From: Phellopilus nigrolimitatus
Lineage: Eukaryota > Basidiomycota > Agaricomycetes > Hymenochaetales > Hymenochaetaceae
NCBI GenBank assembly: GCA_021029095.1
Contig: JAJOHG010000189.1
Location: 1-49,036 of the forward strand
DNA: 49,036 nt
Direction: 5' to 3'
The notes below the pieces were generated by a model, which was not told the DNA's origin, did no database searches, and was given only the letters and a program-made list of their open reading frames with translations. Shown here in pieces: positions 21,258 through 32,034 of this stretch (positions are counted from its first letter, which is position 1; the number at the start of each line of letters is the position of its first letter). A program made the position numbers and the translations under genes.

Positions 21258-21776
21258 TCATCCGGCCTTCAGCTTCCTTCCCTTCCTCTCTGTTATGGTC
21301 TTCAGACAGAGTCCAGACGATACATTTGAGAACATACGACTTTGCGATTGAGACGTACGTGTGTACACTAGCAGGTAGCAAACTCCAAGCTGACCTTGAT
21401 CAAGCCAAAAGAGTCAAGATTATCTGGTTTAAAGTGAATATATCGTACTTACCATGTTCGTCTCGATCATGCATACTACCTGTTTTCTTCCAGAACATCT
21501 GAAGATTCCAAGACACCCTCTGGAACTGTTTTGCTTGTCCTTCCTGAGTCAGTTTATATCTTATATCGCTGTTCAGCTTACCTTGAAGCCTTTTTTTCGC
21601 GCCTGCTGGACTCCACTAAACTCAAGTAAGTACTTTTGGACTTCAGAAACGGGTATATAGGATGAAGGATCATCGACTTCACGATTATCGTTAGTCAATG
21701 TGATGTGGCAGACTAGAGTTTCAAATGCATCAAACTCATGTATCGGAACAAGGCAAATTATATGTACAGTCAACAT
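21258..21776 (-). CDS. Possible small three-exon gene or gene fragment
   Basis: Reading the minus strand from the ATG at 21776, exons 21776-21582, 21543-21453 and 21394-21258 join in frame through GTAAGC/CAG and GTAAGT/AAG sites and end in TGA; 140 residues. The first exon reads like real protein (DDPSSYIPVSEVQKYLLEF, then SGVQQARKKGFK). The family is not recognised. The first intron is only 38 nt. The region immediately follows the permease stop (162 bp), leaving little space for a promoter, so it could be a truncated remnant. Confidence 0.35.
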
Positions 21777-21937
21777 ACAAAGATAGTAGAAACTCTTCTA
21801 TAACAGAAACATGATCGAGGCAAAGATATCCAAGGAAGACATATCCTATATGTAAGACTAGGAGTAACATGCATAACAAAGCAGAGCAAAACAACAAGGG
21901 AGAAAAAAAAACTATACTGATGGCCATAACACTTTGC

Positions 21938-24026
21938 TTAGGACGGCCGAACATCGACCTGATACCCGCATTTCTCGTGCATTGACTTCTCGCCATCGCT
22001 CTCTCCGTCAGATGACGGTGTTCCCACATGGTCATAGTGCGGTGGAAACACCTTGCTCGCAACGATGTATATCACGAAGGAGACAGCGAAGCTGACGGGC
22101 CACACGAGACTGTACGGGTACGATGTGCCGATAGGGATGTTCCTGTGCCCACCGACGGCACGGATAAAGCCAGGCAAGTTGGGCACGATGCCGAAAATAA
22201 ACGCGACGATCGCGCGCCAGTTCCAGCCGGCGGTGTACCAGTACTCGGTGTTGCCGGAGCCTTTGCGGTATAATCCTGGGACGTCGAGGTGGCGGCGCGC
22301 GACAACCCAGTAGTGCCCAATGAGGATGCCGCATACAGGGCCAAGGAAGATGCTATAGCCGCTGAGGAAATTCGTGAACGTCGTTGCCGAGTTCTGGATC
22401 TTCCAGGGCACGGTCACAAGGCCAAAGATTGCGCAAATATACTGGCCGCGACGAACGTTGATATAACCTGGGAAGACGATCATGAGGTCATTAGCGACGG
22501 CGGTAGAATTGGAGGCAACATTGGTTGCAATGGCAGCAAGAGCCCAGCAGAACGCGCTGAAAAACTGCGCCGCGCGGCTATCGAAGAGCTGGCTCACTTG
22601 CAGCGGAGACCAAGTACTGACCTGTAGCACGTAGCGAAGAAAAGATGTCTTTAGAACCTGTCTTTCCTGAGAATATCAGAGATAAATTACCCCGTAGATG
22701 ACTTGTGCTGCAGATGTGACAACAACTCCGAGAATGGAACATAGGGTAACGAGAATGGACAAAGAGAATATGTTTGTCCAAACGACAGTGCGCGGACTCT
22801 TTGCATACCGTGTGAAATCAGGGATATTGAGTGCTAGAGTAGCCTTCCCGGCAATCGCGGCAGACATCGCGGAGAAGAACACGACAGCTGTCGAGCGACC
22901 GTCGGTGATTTCTGTGCCCTTCTGGAAGATGGGACCGAACCCGTGCGCTCTTCCGACAGCCCACCCTGTCGAAGGGTTGGATCGTGCGTTAAATGAACGG
23001 CAGAAGGACAGCGTACCGAACAACGTGAAACCAAAAATAGGCATGATTATCACTTTGACGAGGAAAAGGTACCGCAGCTTCGACATGTGAATCCAAAGAA
23101 GCGGAAGCTGGATGATGTAGAAGAGCTATACGGACTTAATATTAGCAACAGCTCATGGAGAAAATCCTCAAGGATACGCACAAAGAAACACAGTAGCATC
23201 GACGACGTAACACTCGCCTAGAGATAGTGATGAAAACAACTTCTTTGGGTGAAACAGCAAAACGAGGCTCTCACCGATTCAGGCAAGTGGTTGGGGAACT
23301 TCTTGAATGAAGGCCAAATAGCCTGGAGCATGACCTGCAAGCATTGGCCTCCCTGATAGGTCTGCGTCCCGAACCAAAAGATAGCGGCTATGACGCGGCA
23401 GAAGAGGGCGACGTAAACGCCCCTAATGCCAAAACTTGCTCGAGAGAAAATCGGAAACTGCGGAAGAATGAACGAGCGCGGATAGACGAGGTGGCGGGAA
23501 ACATACGTTGATGCCATAGTGAGCTCCGACCCAACCGTTAAGTGCGTTAGGAATCGATATGATGAAGTGACCAAGGAAAACGGCGGCACTGACGAACGCG
23601 CAAGAGCTGTCAGAAGTCGGACGTGGATAGAGGAAGGGAAAGACCTTACATAGTCGTACCGGGCGCCAATCCGACAGAGACTGCAGAAGACGCAACCTGA
23701 TATTGAGACACACCAAAGGCTTCAGCAACCCAATAGCCTGAGTACGAACGAACGAGTTAGAGCAGCATATAAAACAAGGCAGAACAGCTAACTTGCCAGT
23801 GAGATGGAACCAGTGCCAACGCCTCAGCTCGCTGCCTGGTTGATGCAGAGGAGGAACCGGAATTAAATCAGGCTCGCATTGCGAAAACAAGAAAGTTTGA
23901 TTTGAAATTTTGAAGGGAGAAAAGAAAGACGCGACAGACCTCAATGGCCTGACCCCTGCCTTCAGAGTCAGCATTGAAGGTGACGCTCTCCTTCTGGATA
24001 CGAAAGCGCTGGACGAGGGAAGTCAT
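21938..24026 (-). CDS. NCS1-family permease, probable hydantoin/allantoin/uracil-type transporter
   Basis: Nine exons (minus): 24026-23940, 23872-23797, 23737-23650, 23588-23507, 23457-23275, 23217-23182, 23125-23017, 22965-22691, 22621-21938; 539 residues. The second intron has a GC donor (G|GCAAGT), needed for frame. NCS1 features: a short N-terminus with DLIPVPP, YWVAEAFGVSQYQVASSAVS, then FLGHFIISIPNALNGWVGAH, YGINFPIFSRASFGIRG, FWFGTQTYQGG, ALNIPDFTRYAKSPR, and the C-terminal ANDLMIVFPGYINVRRGQY. About twelve membrane segments are expected. The family (fungal Fur type, bacterial Mhp1/HyuP) imports purines, pyrimidines, allantoin and hydantoins with cations. Its head-to-head position with the hydantoinase argues for a hydantoin-type ring as substrate; allantoin, uracil or dihydrouracil are alternatives. 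Confidence 0.92.
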
Positions 24027-24795
24027 GGCAAGTCCAATATTAGGCACCGAGCTCGATGATTACAACCATCACAGTGCTGATTATTCTGAGCAGCATTACA
24101 GAACATTCCGCTTTGAAGTTAGTACGGTCTCCTCGGGAAATATGCAGTTCCGACGGTTAGAAATTAGGTTCTGATTGCCTCAACAAAGTGCTTTTTGATG
24201 GCTTGTCTTATTCGAGCGGAAGATACGTAACTTAGATAAGCACATTCATCTTCGGTAACTTCGGCAAGTTCCCGCGGGAAGTTTCCGAAGAACGATAATC
24301 AGGGCAGCATACAAGCAACACCTCAAGCCTCAAAATCCCACACTTGTTTAGCGATAGCAATCCCACGCGGTTTTGGTATAAATGATTTCAGGGGAACAGC
24401 AGCTCTCACTGCCATGTTCACTCACAATGTGGCTGCTCAGAACTGGCATTTAGATTGAACTGAGCGCTTCTTCAGATCGCATATAGCGGTTCTTTCACTG
24501 GTGGGTCCTGACGGCTGTCAAACCCTATTTCCATTACCATTTCCATTCGTCCTGGACTCACAAGCCAGCCATAACCATAACGCATCCAAGCTGACTACGA
24601 TCCTGGCTCTGCGGCGGAGAACTCAGAGAGTTTAGTCGGACACATCCCGATACGACGGAAAAACATTTCGGCGCGAACCTGAGTCTCGAGACCCGTCTCC
24701 CCGGTGGCCAGCTACCCCGCTTCGGAAGACGCAAGCAAATCCCTTCATATTTCGACCTCGTCTCTCTGTGTGTTCATCCCCCCTCTCCTAACCGT
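24027..24795. promoter_or_regulatory. Shared divergent promoter of permease and hydantoinase
   Basis: 769 bp between start codons that face apart. It holds a 32-bp near-palindrome, a TATA-like GGTATAAATG near 24374-24383 on the plus side, and several CGG/CCG triplets. No coding frame of note. Shared control of both genes is inferred from arrangement. Confidence 0.6.
24259..24290. promoter_or_regulatory. 32-bp near-perfect palindrome, candidate operator
   Basis: The left arm CTTCGGCAAGTTCCCG is repeated inverted as CGGGAAGTTTCCGAAG, with two mismatches and no spacer, centred on CCCGCGGG. A direct repeat CTTCGGTAA/CTTCGGCAA overlaps its left end. It lies 233 bp from the permease ATG. The CGG and CCG triplets suit a Zn2Cys6 dimer, but binding is inference. 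Confidence 0.5.
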
Positions 24796-26669
24796 ATGAT
24801 GTCTTCATTCCTTGAGTTCGACACTGTTGTGAAGAATGGCATAATTGTCACCGCCTCAGACCAGGTTCCTTGTGACATCGGCATTAAGGACGGCGTCATC
24901 AAAGTTCTTGCTCATGACCTCCCAGTGGGCCCAAGTACGACAGTCATTGACGCAGAGGGAGGATACGTTACTGTACGTGCTCGAAATAATTTCTCACGCA
25001 ACCCCTACATGTCCACTTATTTTTTCGATTTTTTTTTCCTCTTTGCTAGCCGGGAGGAGTTGACTCGCATGTCCACATCGCACAGTCTGGTGAAGATATT
25101 AATACACGACTTCGTTTGAGGTTTGTTTTTTTGCTGACTCGTTTCTGAAGGAGCTGGTAAGCGTGCTAGATCTGCTGACGACTGGACCTCCGCCACGCGC
25201 TCGGCCATTGCTGGCGGTACGACGAGCGTCGTCGCCTTCGCGGCACAGTCTCGAGGCGCTTCGATGAACGCTGCTGTCGACGAATACCACAAACTCGCAA
25301 CGGGAGCTGCCTTGTGTGATTATGGCTTCCACGTCATCGTGACAGACCCTACCGAAGAGCAGATGAAGATCGAGCTCCCGAAGCTGGTCGAGCGAGGTAT
25401 CACCAGTGTCAAAGTGAGCAAAATCGTATTTCTTGCCTTCTGAGAAAAGACTCTTAATTATTTTTGGCCTAAGATTTACATGACCTATCCGGCGTTGAGG
25501 TTATCGGACGGACAGATTCTTGACATGCTGTGTTCCGCTCGAAGAACCGGCGTGACTACGATGATTCATTGTGAGGTGCGCATACATTCAAGGACCCGGC
25601 ATAAGGGTGGATTTAAAATGATAATCTGCAGAACTCGGACGTGATCGACTGGATGTCCAAATCACTGGCCGAGCGCGGTATGACTGAGCCGTGGCACCAT
25701 GGCACCTCGCGCCCCAACATTGTCGAGTCCGAGGCGACCAATCGAGCCATTGCGCTCGCAGAGCTTATGGACGCCCCGATGCTTATTGTGCACGTCTCGG
25801 ACCCTTCCGCGACGCGCACAATACGCAAAGCCCAGACGCGCCTGCTTCCTATTTATGCGGAGACGTGCCCGCAATACCTGCTCCTGAGCGGCGACAAGAT
25901 GCGTGCGCCCGGGTTCGAGGGCGCCATGTGTGTGTGTTCGCCGCCCCTCCGAGACGATCCGAAGGATAAGGAACGTATATGGGATGGCCTGCGCAACGGC
26001 ACATTTACCGTTTACTCCAGCGACCATGCACCAACGAATTATTTCGACGAACGTGGCAAGCAGGCACGTTGTCATGTTTTCTCCGTCCGTCCTTAAAATA
26101 TTTTAACACTTCAGCACGCAGCTCGGAATGACTCTCAACCCGAAGAATAACCCGCAAGGGGACTTCCGTACCATTCCAAACGGTCTCCCAGGTGTTGAGA
26201 CGCGTATACCACTCCTCTGGAGCGAGGGTGTCCTCAAGGGAAGGATCTCTCCTCAGCGCTTCGTCGAGCTCAGCTCTACGAATGCTGCCAAACTTTGTAC
26301 GTTCCTCAGCACCTCGGTTTGCGTCTATAATTGATTTTTATATTCGCAGATGGCATGTATCCGCGCAAAGGCACAATCCAGCCCGGCTCAGACGCAGACC
26401 TCGTTATCTGGCGTCCGGCCGAAGCGCGTCAGCCGTATACCATTTCGAACGACAAGCTGCACCACAGTGTGGACTACACGCCGTACGAAGGTCTGGAAAT
26501 TGCAGATTGGCCGCGTTTTACGATCCTGCGCGGGAAGGTCGCCTACGACGGCGGTGCGAACACCGTTGTGTTGTCTGCTGGGGAGGGGAAATTCCTCGAG
26601 CGCGGCAAGAGCACGCTGCCGGGTCCGCGCAACCAGTGGCTCAGCGAGTGGAGGCCTGACGAGGTGTAG
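24796..26669 (+). CDS. D-hydantoinase / dihydropyrimidinase-type cyclic amidohydrolase
   Basis: Seven exons: 24796-24972, 25050-25089, 25151-25413, 25474-25575, 25632-26063, 26122-26296, 26350-26669; 502 residues, usual for the family. Metal-site residues are all present: HVH (residues 66, 68) in VDSHVHIAQ, the Lys expected to be carbamylated (about K160) in SVKIYMTYP, His 192 in IHCEN, His 248 in IVHVSDPS, Asp 325 in SSDHAP. Also IPNGLPGVETRIPLLWSEGV and LYGMYPRKGTI. The family hydrolyses cyclic imides (hydantoins, dihydropyrimidines) to N-carbamoyl acids. Neighbouring D-carbamoylase and D-amino acid oxidase point to D-hydantoins rather than pyrimidine breakdown. The fifth intron has a GC donor (CAG|GCACGT); no GT site keeps frame. 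A second ATG immediately follows the first. Confidence 0.93.
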
Positions 26670-27080
26670 GAGGCAAAGAACAGGAAGGAGTAAGGAAAGA
26701 CTACGTGGAATATACGAATACGTTGCCAATGAAGTGTATTGTTAGCCGTACATAAATGGGTATCAAATATATAATGCAGACTTATTTATCACAACCTTTA
26801 CTCCGGAGAAATGTAGGATTAAATTGGTCCTGCAAGCACATAGCCAGTTCTAAAAACAATTCGGACAAACCTTTCGGGCAGAAACTTTGTTCACACTTTC
26901 GCCGTGCCTTTCAATTTGTTTGTCTTTAATTAAAATTTCCGAGATTGCTCATTGCCTTACAAGTACTAGTACTAGTGCTAGGTTTTATCTACAAGTTTAC
27001 ATGCTGCTAGATGTTATAAAAGATGAAAAACAAATCAGGGTACAATCCAAGGGTCGCACTTCAAGCCGTCGACCACCTCT
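26670..27080. other. Convergent 3' region
   Basis: 411 bp between the stop codons of the hydantoinase and the regulator gene. It includes a TACTAGTACTAGTGCTAG repeat near 26964-26981. No gene recognised. Confidence 0.5.
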
Positions 27081-30000
27081 TCACCAACCAGCTGGCCGTC
27101 CGAAGTTATAATTACTCAGCGTCTCGTCGATACCGCCATTCCCGTCCAGGCCAATATTAGACATCCAAGGGGTCCAAAAAGTGACGCCATCCATTCCTAA
27201 CATATCGATGTCAGGTACCAATTCAGTCATACCAGGCGCCGCGGCCATGTCTGGTGGTGTTTGCCCGGCGGCGTAGGTTGGAGGTCCAGTCACTTCACTG
27301 TACATAAGGGGCATCGGCTGGGGCGGGGTAGGCGGTCGATGATCTGCCACGTTAGATAGTACTGGGGGTGTGTATCCATGTTGGCTGGCGGAATCAGAAG
27401 ACAGAGAATGATGCTGAAGTTGCGCGGTCTGGGGATATACGTATGGACCGGAAGGAGCCATCGTAATCCCTAATTCGGAACTTGATGCTCCAGGTAAAGA
27501 TTGGTGCTGGGCTTGTGGATCTACCTGTTGTGGCGATGGCTGATGGTAATGTTGCGGTAATTGACTATGCGACGAGGAATGGTGTCGTACGGGCGGCAGC
27601 ACGCTTTCGTCTTGCCACTGCATCGGGTGGGGAGGGAACGGGAAAGGCTGGCCCTCGAGGGCGAGTATCATATTCATGTTCTCTGCACTTTCTTCCCAAG
27701 TATTCAAGCGGCTGATAACCGACGATGCGCGTGTCAACGCCGGGTCAGCGACATCCCAGCGCCCATTGGAACGTGCATTCCGCAAAAACCTTGTCAATCG
27801 CGACAAAAGATGGAGTGCAATCGCGTGCGCATATCTTGGATCGACTAGTTGCGATGTAGCTCGAGGCGACAATCTTCGTGTCGTATTCGGAGGTATCGAC
27901 ACGACAGTGTCCGTTTTTGGCTCATCGGAGCCGAGAGAAGCAAGGCAAACCCGAATGAGAGATGACATCAACGAAGAAATTATATGCGACGAATCTGAAA
28001 GAGCAAGTATATCAGCTGAGCCTACCATCTCACGCGGAATTTAATATACGAACAGCATAGCCAATATTCATCAAGGTCGCCGTCAGATAATTTTGTGATG
28101 TAATCCACTGCCGCAGATAATAAACTTAATGTGTCCTGATCGCATTGGAAAGGACCACCGACGCCCGCCTCTGTTTCAATATAAATGCGGCGCAGCATGC
28201 AACGGAAACAGAGAATGTGCAAAAGCAATGATTCTGAAATATTCTGTCGTTAGACCCGAAGTCATGTAAGAACGATTGACGCTACTCACGAACACCAGGC
28301 TCCCGCTGCGTATGGCTCGAAATCTCGTCCCTCCACAGCATCGCCACCTGGCTTGTCTGCTCCTCTAGGTCAGCTACATCATAAAGCTTATCCTGCTTCG
28401 ACTTCTCCTGGCTTTTTATCGTGGCAATTTCGTTCTGCAGTTTCGCAACGATTTCGGAAAGACAACATAAGGACGAAAATGCTTCGGCAGACCTCGTCAG
28501 ACTTGCACTGTCAATGGCGGTCGCCAGAGACGGGGCAGATGGAAGAGGGATGTCTGAGTTGTGCACTTGTACGTGTGATGGTCGCGAATTAAGGAAAGAC
28601 ATCCTGCGGGACCGTTAATTTCTATAAGCGATCATAAAATCAAGGCTTACCATGCATCGTGGATTCTTAACCCCCACCAGAGCCGAATACGCAAGTCCTT
28701 CTCCCATGAAGGGATAGACCACCTTGTCGGATTCACGTGCAGCCCAAGAAGCTGTGCGTGAGCGATGGTCTGCGATAACAATTAACAAAAACGAGTGGCA
28801 GTGAAAAACAAAACGTTATTCGCCTTTGCAAGCGTCAGGTAATTTCCTCTCGGGTCAACCGTAGGCCTTGCACCAATGTCTAGTATTGCAGCAGCGATAG
28901 TACTTAGTCTCGGACTATCCAGACCTGGTTCCGTCACGTTCGGTGCATGGACAAAACTCCAAGCCGCCGCTGACATTTCACGAAGATCCTCACGATGGCT
29001 AAAGGCAGTCGCATAGATGGCAGATAGTAGGTACGGAGGAAATTCGCCCATATTTTTTAGGAGCGGGAGGGTAGGAAACGCTGGGTGTACACGTGAAAAA
29101 AATATTTGGAGGAGTTCCTATTTTAGAAACAGATTAATCATTTTGTATATTCTGAATCGGTTATCCATACAGTTACGGGAGCTTACCTCCTCCTTTGGCC
29201 GGCTAGGTAGGGCTTTGAGTAAGGACCGTACTCTATATAACACTTGTACTCCCGGATCGTGGGCTGTTCGGACTAAAAGTGGAGGTATATTTTCTAAGCT
29301 AATTCCTAGACATACCTATTTGCAGCTTACCATCTGGTCTTGGAGCAAACACGACGTATACTGGTTTCTGGCTGTTGGTCGATATTTGCCTCGCATGTGG
29401 CGCATTGGGGTGGTTTGGTCCTGTAGATATTGGCAAAAGATCATCCGTCAAGATGGCATTAAGGACATGTGGCTCATACGACTCGGACACGGCCGAGTCG
29501 AGCGAAGTTACGGAGTGTGGTGAGGGCTGAAGCAGAATGTACAGGTGTGGTCAGTCGTCGGAGACGACGTCAATTGCGAAATACACACGTGGATGTTGCC
29601 GCCAGCGGCGTCTGGAGAACCCGATGACCTAAGGCCGGTCGTGTCGTGGTCCTCCCTGTGCGAACTCGGAGTGACCGGCATGGATGCTGCCGCGGCAGCG
29701 TTTGCCAGAGCGTGAAGGGCGCCCCCAGCATCCGGGCTCTTTTCGCCGACGAAAGAGCGGTGTTTGCGTGCTGGTGGCCCTTCCTCGAAGCTGCAGTTCT
29801 TCTTTGTCTGCCTAGCAACACGAGACGGCAGTCAGAGAACGTTGCCGGAATTTGTTGACAAATAGTACGTAGAGCTTACACGCATTCAAAGCAGGGCGGC
29901 CCCTCGGGGCCTATGGTACATCGCGTCTTCGTCCGTCGCTGGAAAAAAGCGCGGTACAAGGTGCATCAAAACATATGAGTACATGTATTAGCTGCTAGGA

Positions 30001-30131
30001 CTGATACGCACACAAGAGTCGCAAGGACGATTTTTCCTAGACCTAAACGGCCTCCCCCCGGGTTCAAAGTAATAGTGCGTAGGATGGTGCCTCTGTGGCT
30101 GGGGGCTGTTGAGGTCTGTCCGAGGGGGCAT
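27081..30131 (-). CDS. Zn2Cys6 fungal transcription factor, likely regulator of the hydantoin genes
   Basis: Ten exons (minus): 30131-30012, 29938-29880, 29811-29589, 29526-29331, 29293-29187, 29117-28815, 28769-28651, 28603-28290, 28233-28054, 27994-27081; 844 residues. The binuclear cluster spans two introns: CDSC (37-40), RRTKTRC (C47), PPCFEC (C56, C59), KKNC (C66), i.e. C-x2-C-x6-C-x8-C-x2-C-x6-C. A long middle homology region follows: FFSRVHPAFPTLPLLK, PPYLLSAIYATAFSH, then LRIRLWWGLRIHDAWM. The last ~250 residues are Gln/Pro/His-rich, resembling an activation domain. It sits between hydantoinase and carbamoylase, so local control is likely but unproven. The intron at 29330-29294 is only 37 nt. 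The donor at 28814 (GTTTTG) could instead be a GC site 9 nt upstream. Confidence 0.85.
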
Positions 30132-30398
30132 AGCCGTCACGACGAGCGGAAGGTGTACTGCGCTCTGAAATCAGTACAGTTTGTAACCGGGATAAGGCTT
30201 GCCTTTTCCGTCACCAAAGATCCCGAATTGATCGAGCCTCAAGGCGCTTGATAGATATGCGTCACTGATCGTCCACATCGAAATTAACCTATAGCATGTA
30301 CAAAATGGCTCTATTTAGGCACTTAATCTAACTTCGTCTCCAGAGAAGTAACCACAAACTGCGAACTCCTTAAAGACGGAAGCAATTTCCTCCAGCAA

Positions 30399-31672
30399 TC
30401 AACCGCTCGTTTCTGCCTCAGGTGGCTTCACAACGCCTTTCTGCGAAACAATCATCCCGTAATGCTCGGGCCGTCGATGCTTTTCAAAACAGAACGTCCG
30501 CTGCTTTCCTTGCCTGTCAATGATGCGTTCAGCTATACTGCTGAAAGCCCACAATAATCGACAACAAGACTCACAGGCATGCGTCGAGGTCGATCTCTGC
30601 AAGAACGAGCTCGTCTTCCGTTGTTTGGCTTTCCGCGACGACATGTCCTTCGGGATCGACTATCATGGTGCCGGAAATGAGCTCGAAGTGGCCATCGTCC
30701 CAACCGGCTCGCGCACTTGCAATGCAAAAAGTCGCGTTCATATATGCGTTTGCCTGGACGACCACTGCCAAAAGCGGCGCGTCAGCATATTTGCAAGTCG
30801 TCATTTTCTTGAAAGGCACCTACACTTGTGATGGAACATGGCCTCTTCACGGGATTTTTCCCGTGAAATGGATTGGTCTCCGCCCAATAATTGAGGAGCA
30901 TACGCGGTGCTGTTCTGAAATACAAGGACGTCAAGTTCATGATCTGAAGGAACTTATATATTGACATGGCACTTGCGTAGCCGATGCATATAATTTCAGC
31001 ACCCTGCAATCCATAAACTCTCCAGCCTTCGCTCCAGCGGCGATCATTGCAGATCAACTGACCGATAATAGGGGCGCTGGGACTAATGGGGTACGAGCCA
31101 TGTGGTACGAGCGAAGGTGCGCGGAAAGCCTTGAAACCAAGATCTCCAGGTTTGAAGTATCTATATGATATGTTAACGTTTTCTTTAGAAGCGAAAATGA
31201 AGAATGCAAACCTTTTCTCAAGCTGATTTGTAGTGAGAGGATCCTCGTCGAAGGGCTCAAGGGTTCCGGGCAAATGCACCTTTCGATACTTGCTGACGAC
31301 CTTTCCGGAAGATCCGCTCACGTAGCACGCAGTGTTATACGGGACACTCTCCGGAGTTTTCTCCGCATATCCCACGGCGACATCGATGCCGAGCTGTTTC
31401 GCGTGGGCGAAGAAGCGGGCGACGTTGGGAGAATCAACGACGCCGTTCTCGGCGGACTCGTGCTCGAAATAAGACTCGAGCTCGGCCTCGTCGGAGATGA
31501 TGTAACGAGGAAAGAAGGTAGTGAAAGTAATCTCAGGGAAGACAGCAAGTTGGACACCCCGTGCCGCGGCCGAGTCGAGAAGGGCAATGAGACGGTCGAG
31601 GACAGCGGTACGAGGAGTATTGCGGTGGATGGCACCGACTTGTGCTGCAGCGACTTTTAAGAGCCGAGGCAT
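30399..31672 (-). CDS. N-carbamoyl-D-amino-acid amidohydrolase-like (nitrilase superfamily)
   Basis: Five exons (minus): 31672-31212, 31160-30977, 30914-30824, 30764-30575, 30513-30399; 346 residues. The nitrilase triad is present: Glu47 in VFPEITFTTFFPR, Lys131 in KYRKVHLPG, Cys191 in QLICNDRRW. D-carbamoylase-like segments are DEAELESYFE, LEKRYFKPGDLGF, EGWRVYGLQGAEIICIGYN, FHHKLVVQANAYMNATF and the C-terminal KHRRPEHYG. Bacterial D-carbamoylases remove the carbamoyl group from N-carbamoyl-D-amino acids, releasing CO2 and ammonia. The conserved GYN crossing the second intron appears only if its GC donor (TAC|GCAAGT) is used. The open frame upstream of 31672 lacks family likeness, so this ATG was chosen. 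A beta-ureidopropionase is a less likely alternative. Confidence 0.9.
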
Positions 31673-31743
31673 AAGTGAACGGGGGAAGTCGGAGGACACG
31701 GCTATATTTTGCTGGGTGCCAGCGTACGCTGTTCGAATGACTC

Positions 31744-31751
31744 TTATATAC
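31744..31751 (-). promoter_or_regulatory. TATA box of the carbamoylase gene
   Basis: TATATAAG on the minus strand, 72 bp upstream of the ATG at 31672. Confidence 0.55.
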
Positions 31752-31762
31752 GGATATTCCGA
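31752..31762. promoter_or_regulatory. CGG-N5-CCG palindrome, candidate Zn2Cys6 site
   Basis: CGGATATTCCG directly abuts the TATA box of the carbamoylase gene. Inverted CGG triplets are a standard target type for Zn2Cys6 dimers, and such a regulator is encoded 1.6 kb away. Binding itself is inferred. Confidence 0.45.
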
Positions 31763-32034
31763 GCTTGAGAGTGGGATGGGGTTCGAAATCGAACAAACAT
31801 AGCTGCTCATGCGTGTGTGGTATGTGCTCGCCGGCGCGTAAGACCGTAGGCGGAGACAGACTTCCACGCTGCCCAAAAATGGAATTCCATGGACGCGTCG
31901 ATCCCGTTATGCACCTCGGCGAACCTAATAGGCGAACAGAGGCCAGAGGCGAACACTCATCGTCCCTTCTCCGTCCCGTCCGCTTCAAATAATTTCACTC
32001 ACATGTTCTCACATTACGCAATTATCCGGCCATC

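Larger units (their letters stand above)
31673..32034. promoter_or_regulatory. Shared divergent promoter of carbamoylase and D-amino acid oxidase
   Basis: 362 bp between divergent start codons, with a TATA box for the carbamoylase and a CGG-N5-CCG palindrome. An AGGCGAACA/AGGCGAACA direct repeat lies near 31929-31958, on the oxidase side. Confidence 0.6.

Noticed and set aside
24796..31672. Reading the cluster as reductive pyrimidine catabolism
   Set aside because: The amidohydrolase resembles D-carbamoylases rather than beta-ureidopropionase, and racemase plus D-amino acid oxidase have no role in uracil breakdown. Not fully excluded without assays.
31673..31876. N-terminal extension of the carbamoylase from 31876
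   Set aside because: The family begins at about MPRLLKVAAAQ. The extra residues include the stretch containing the TATA box and CGG palindrome.
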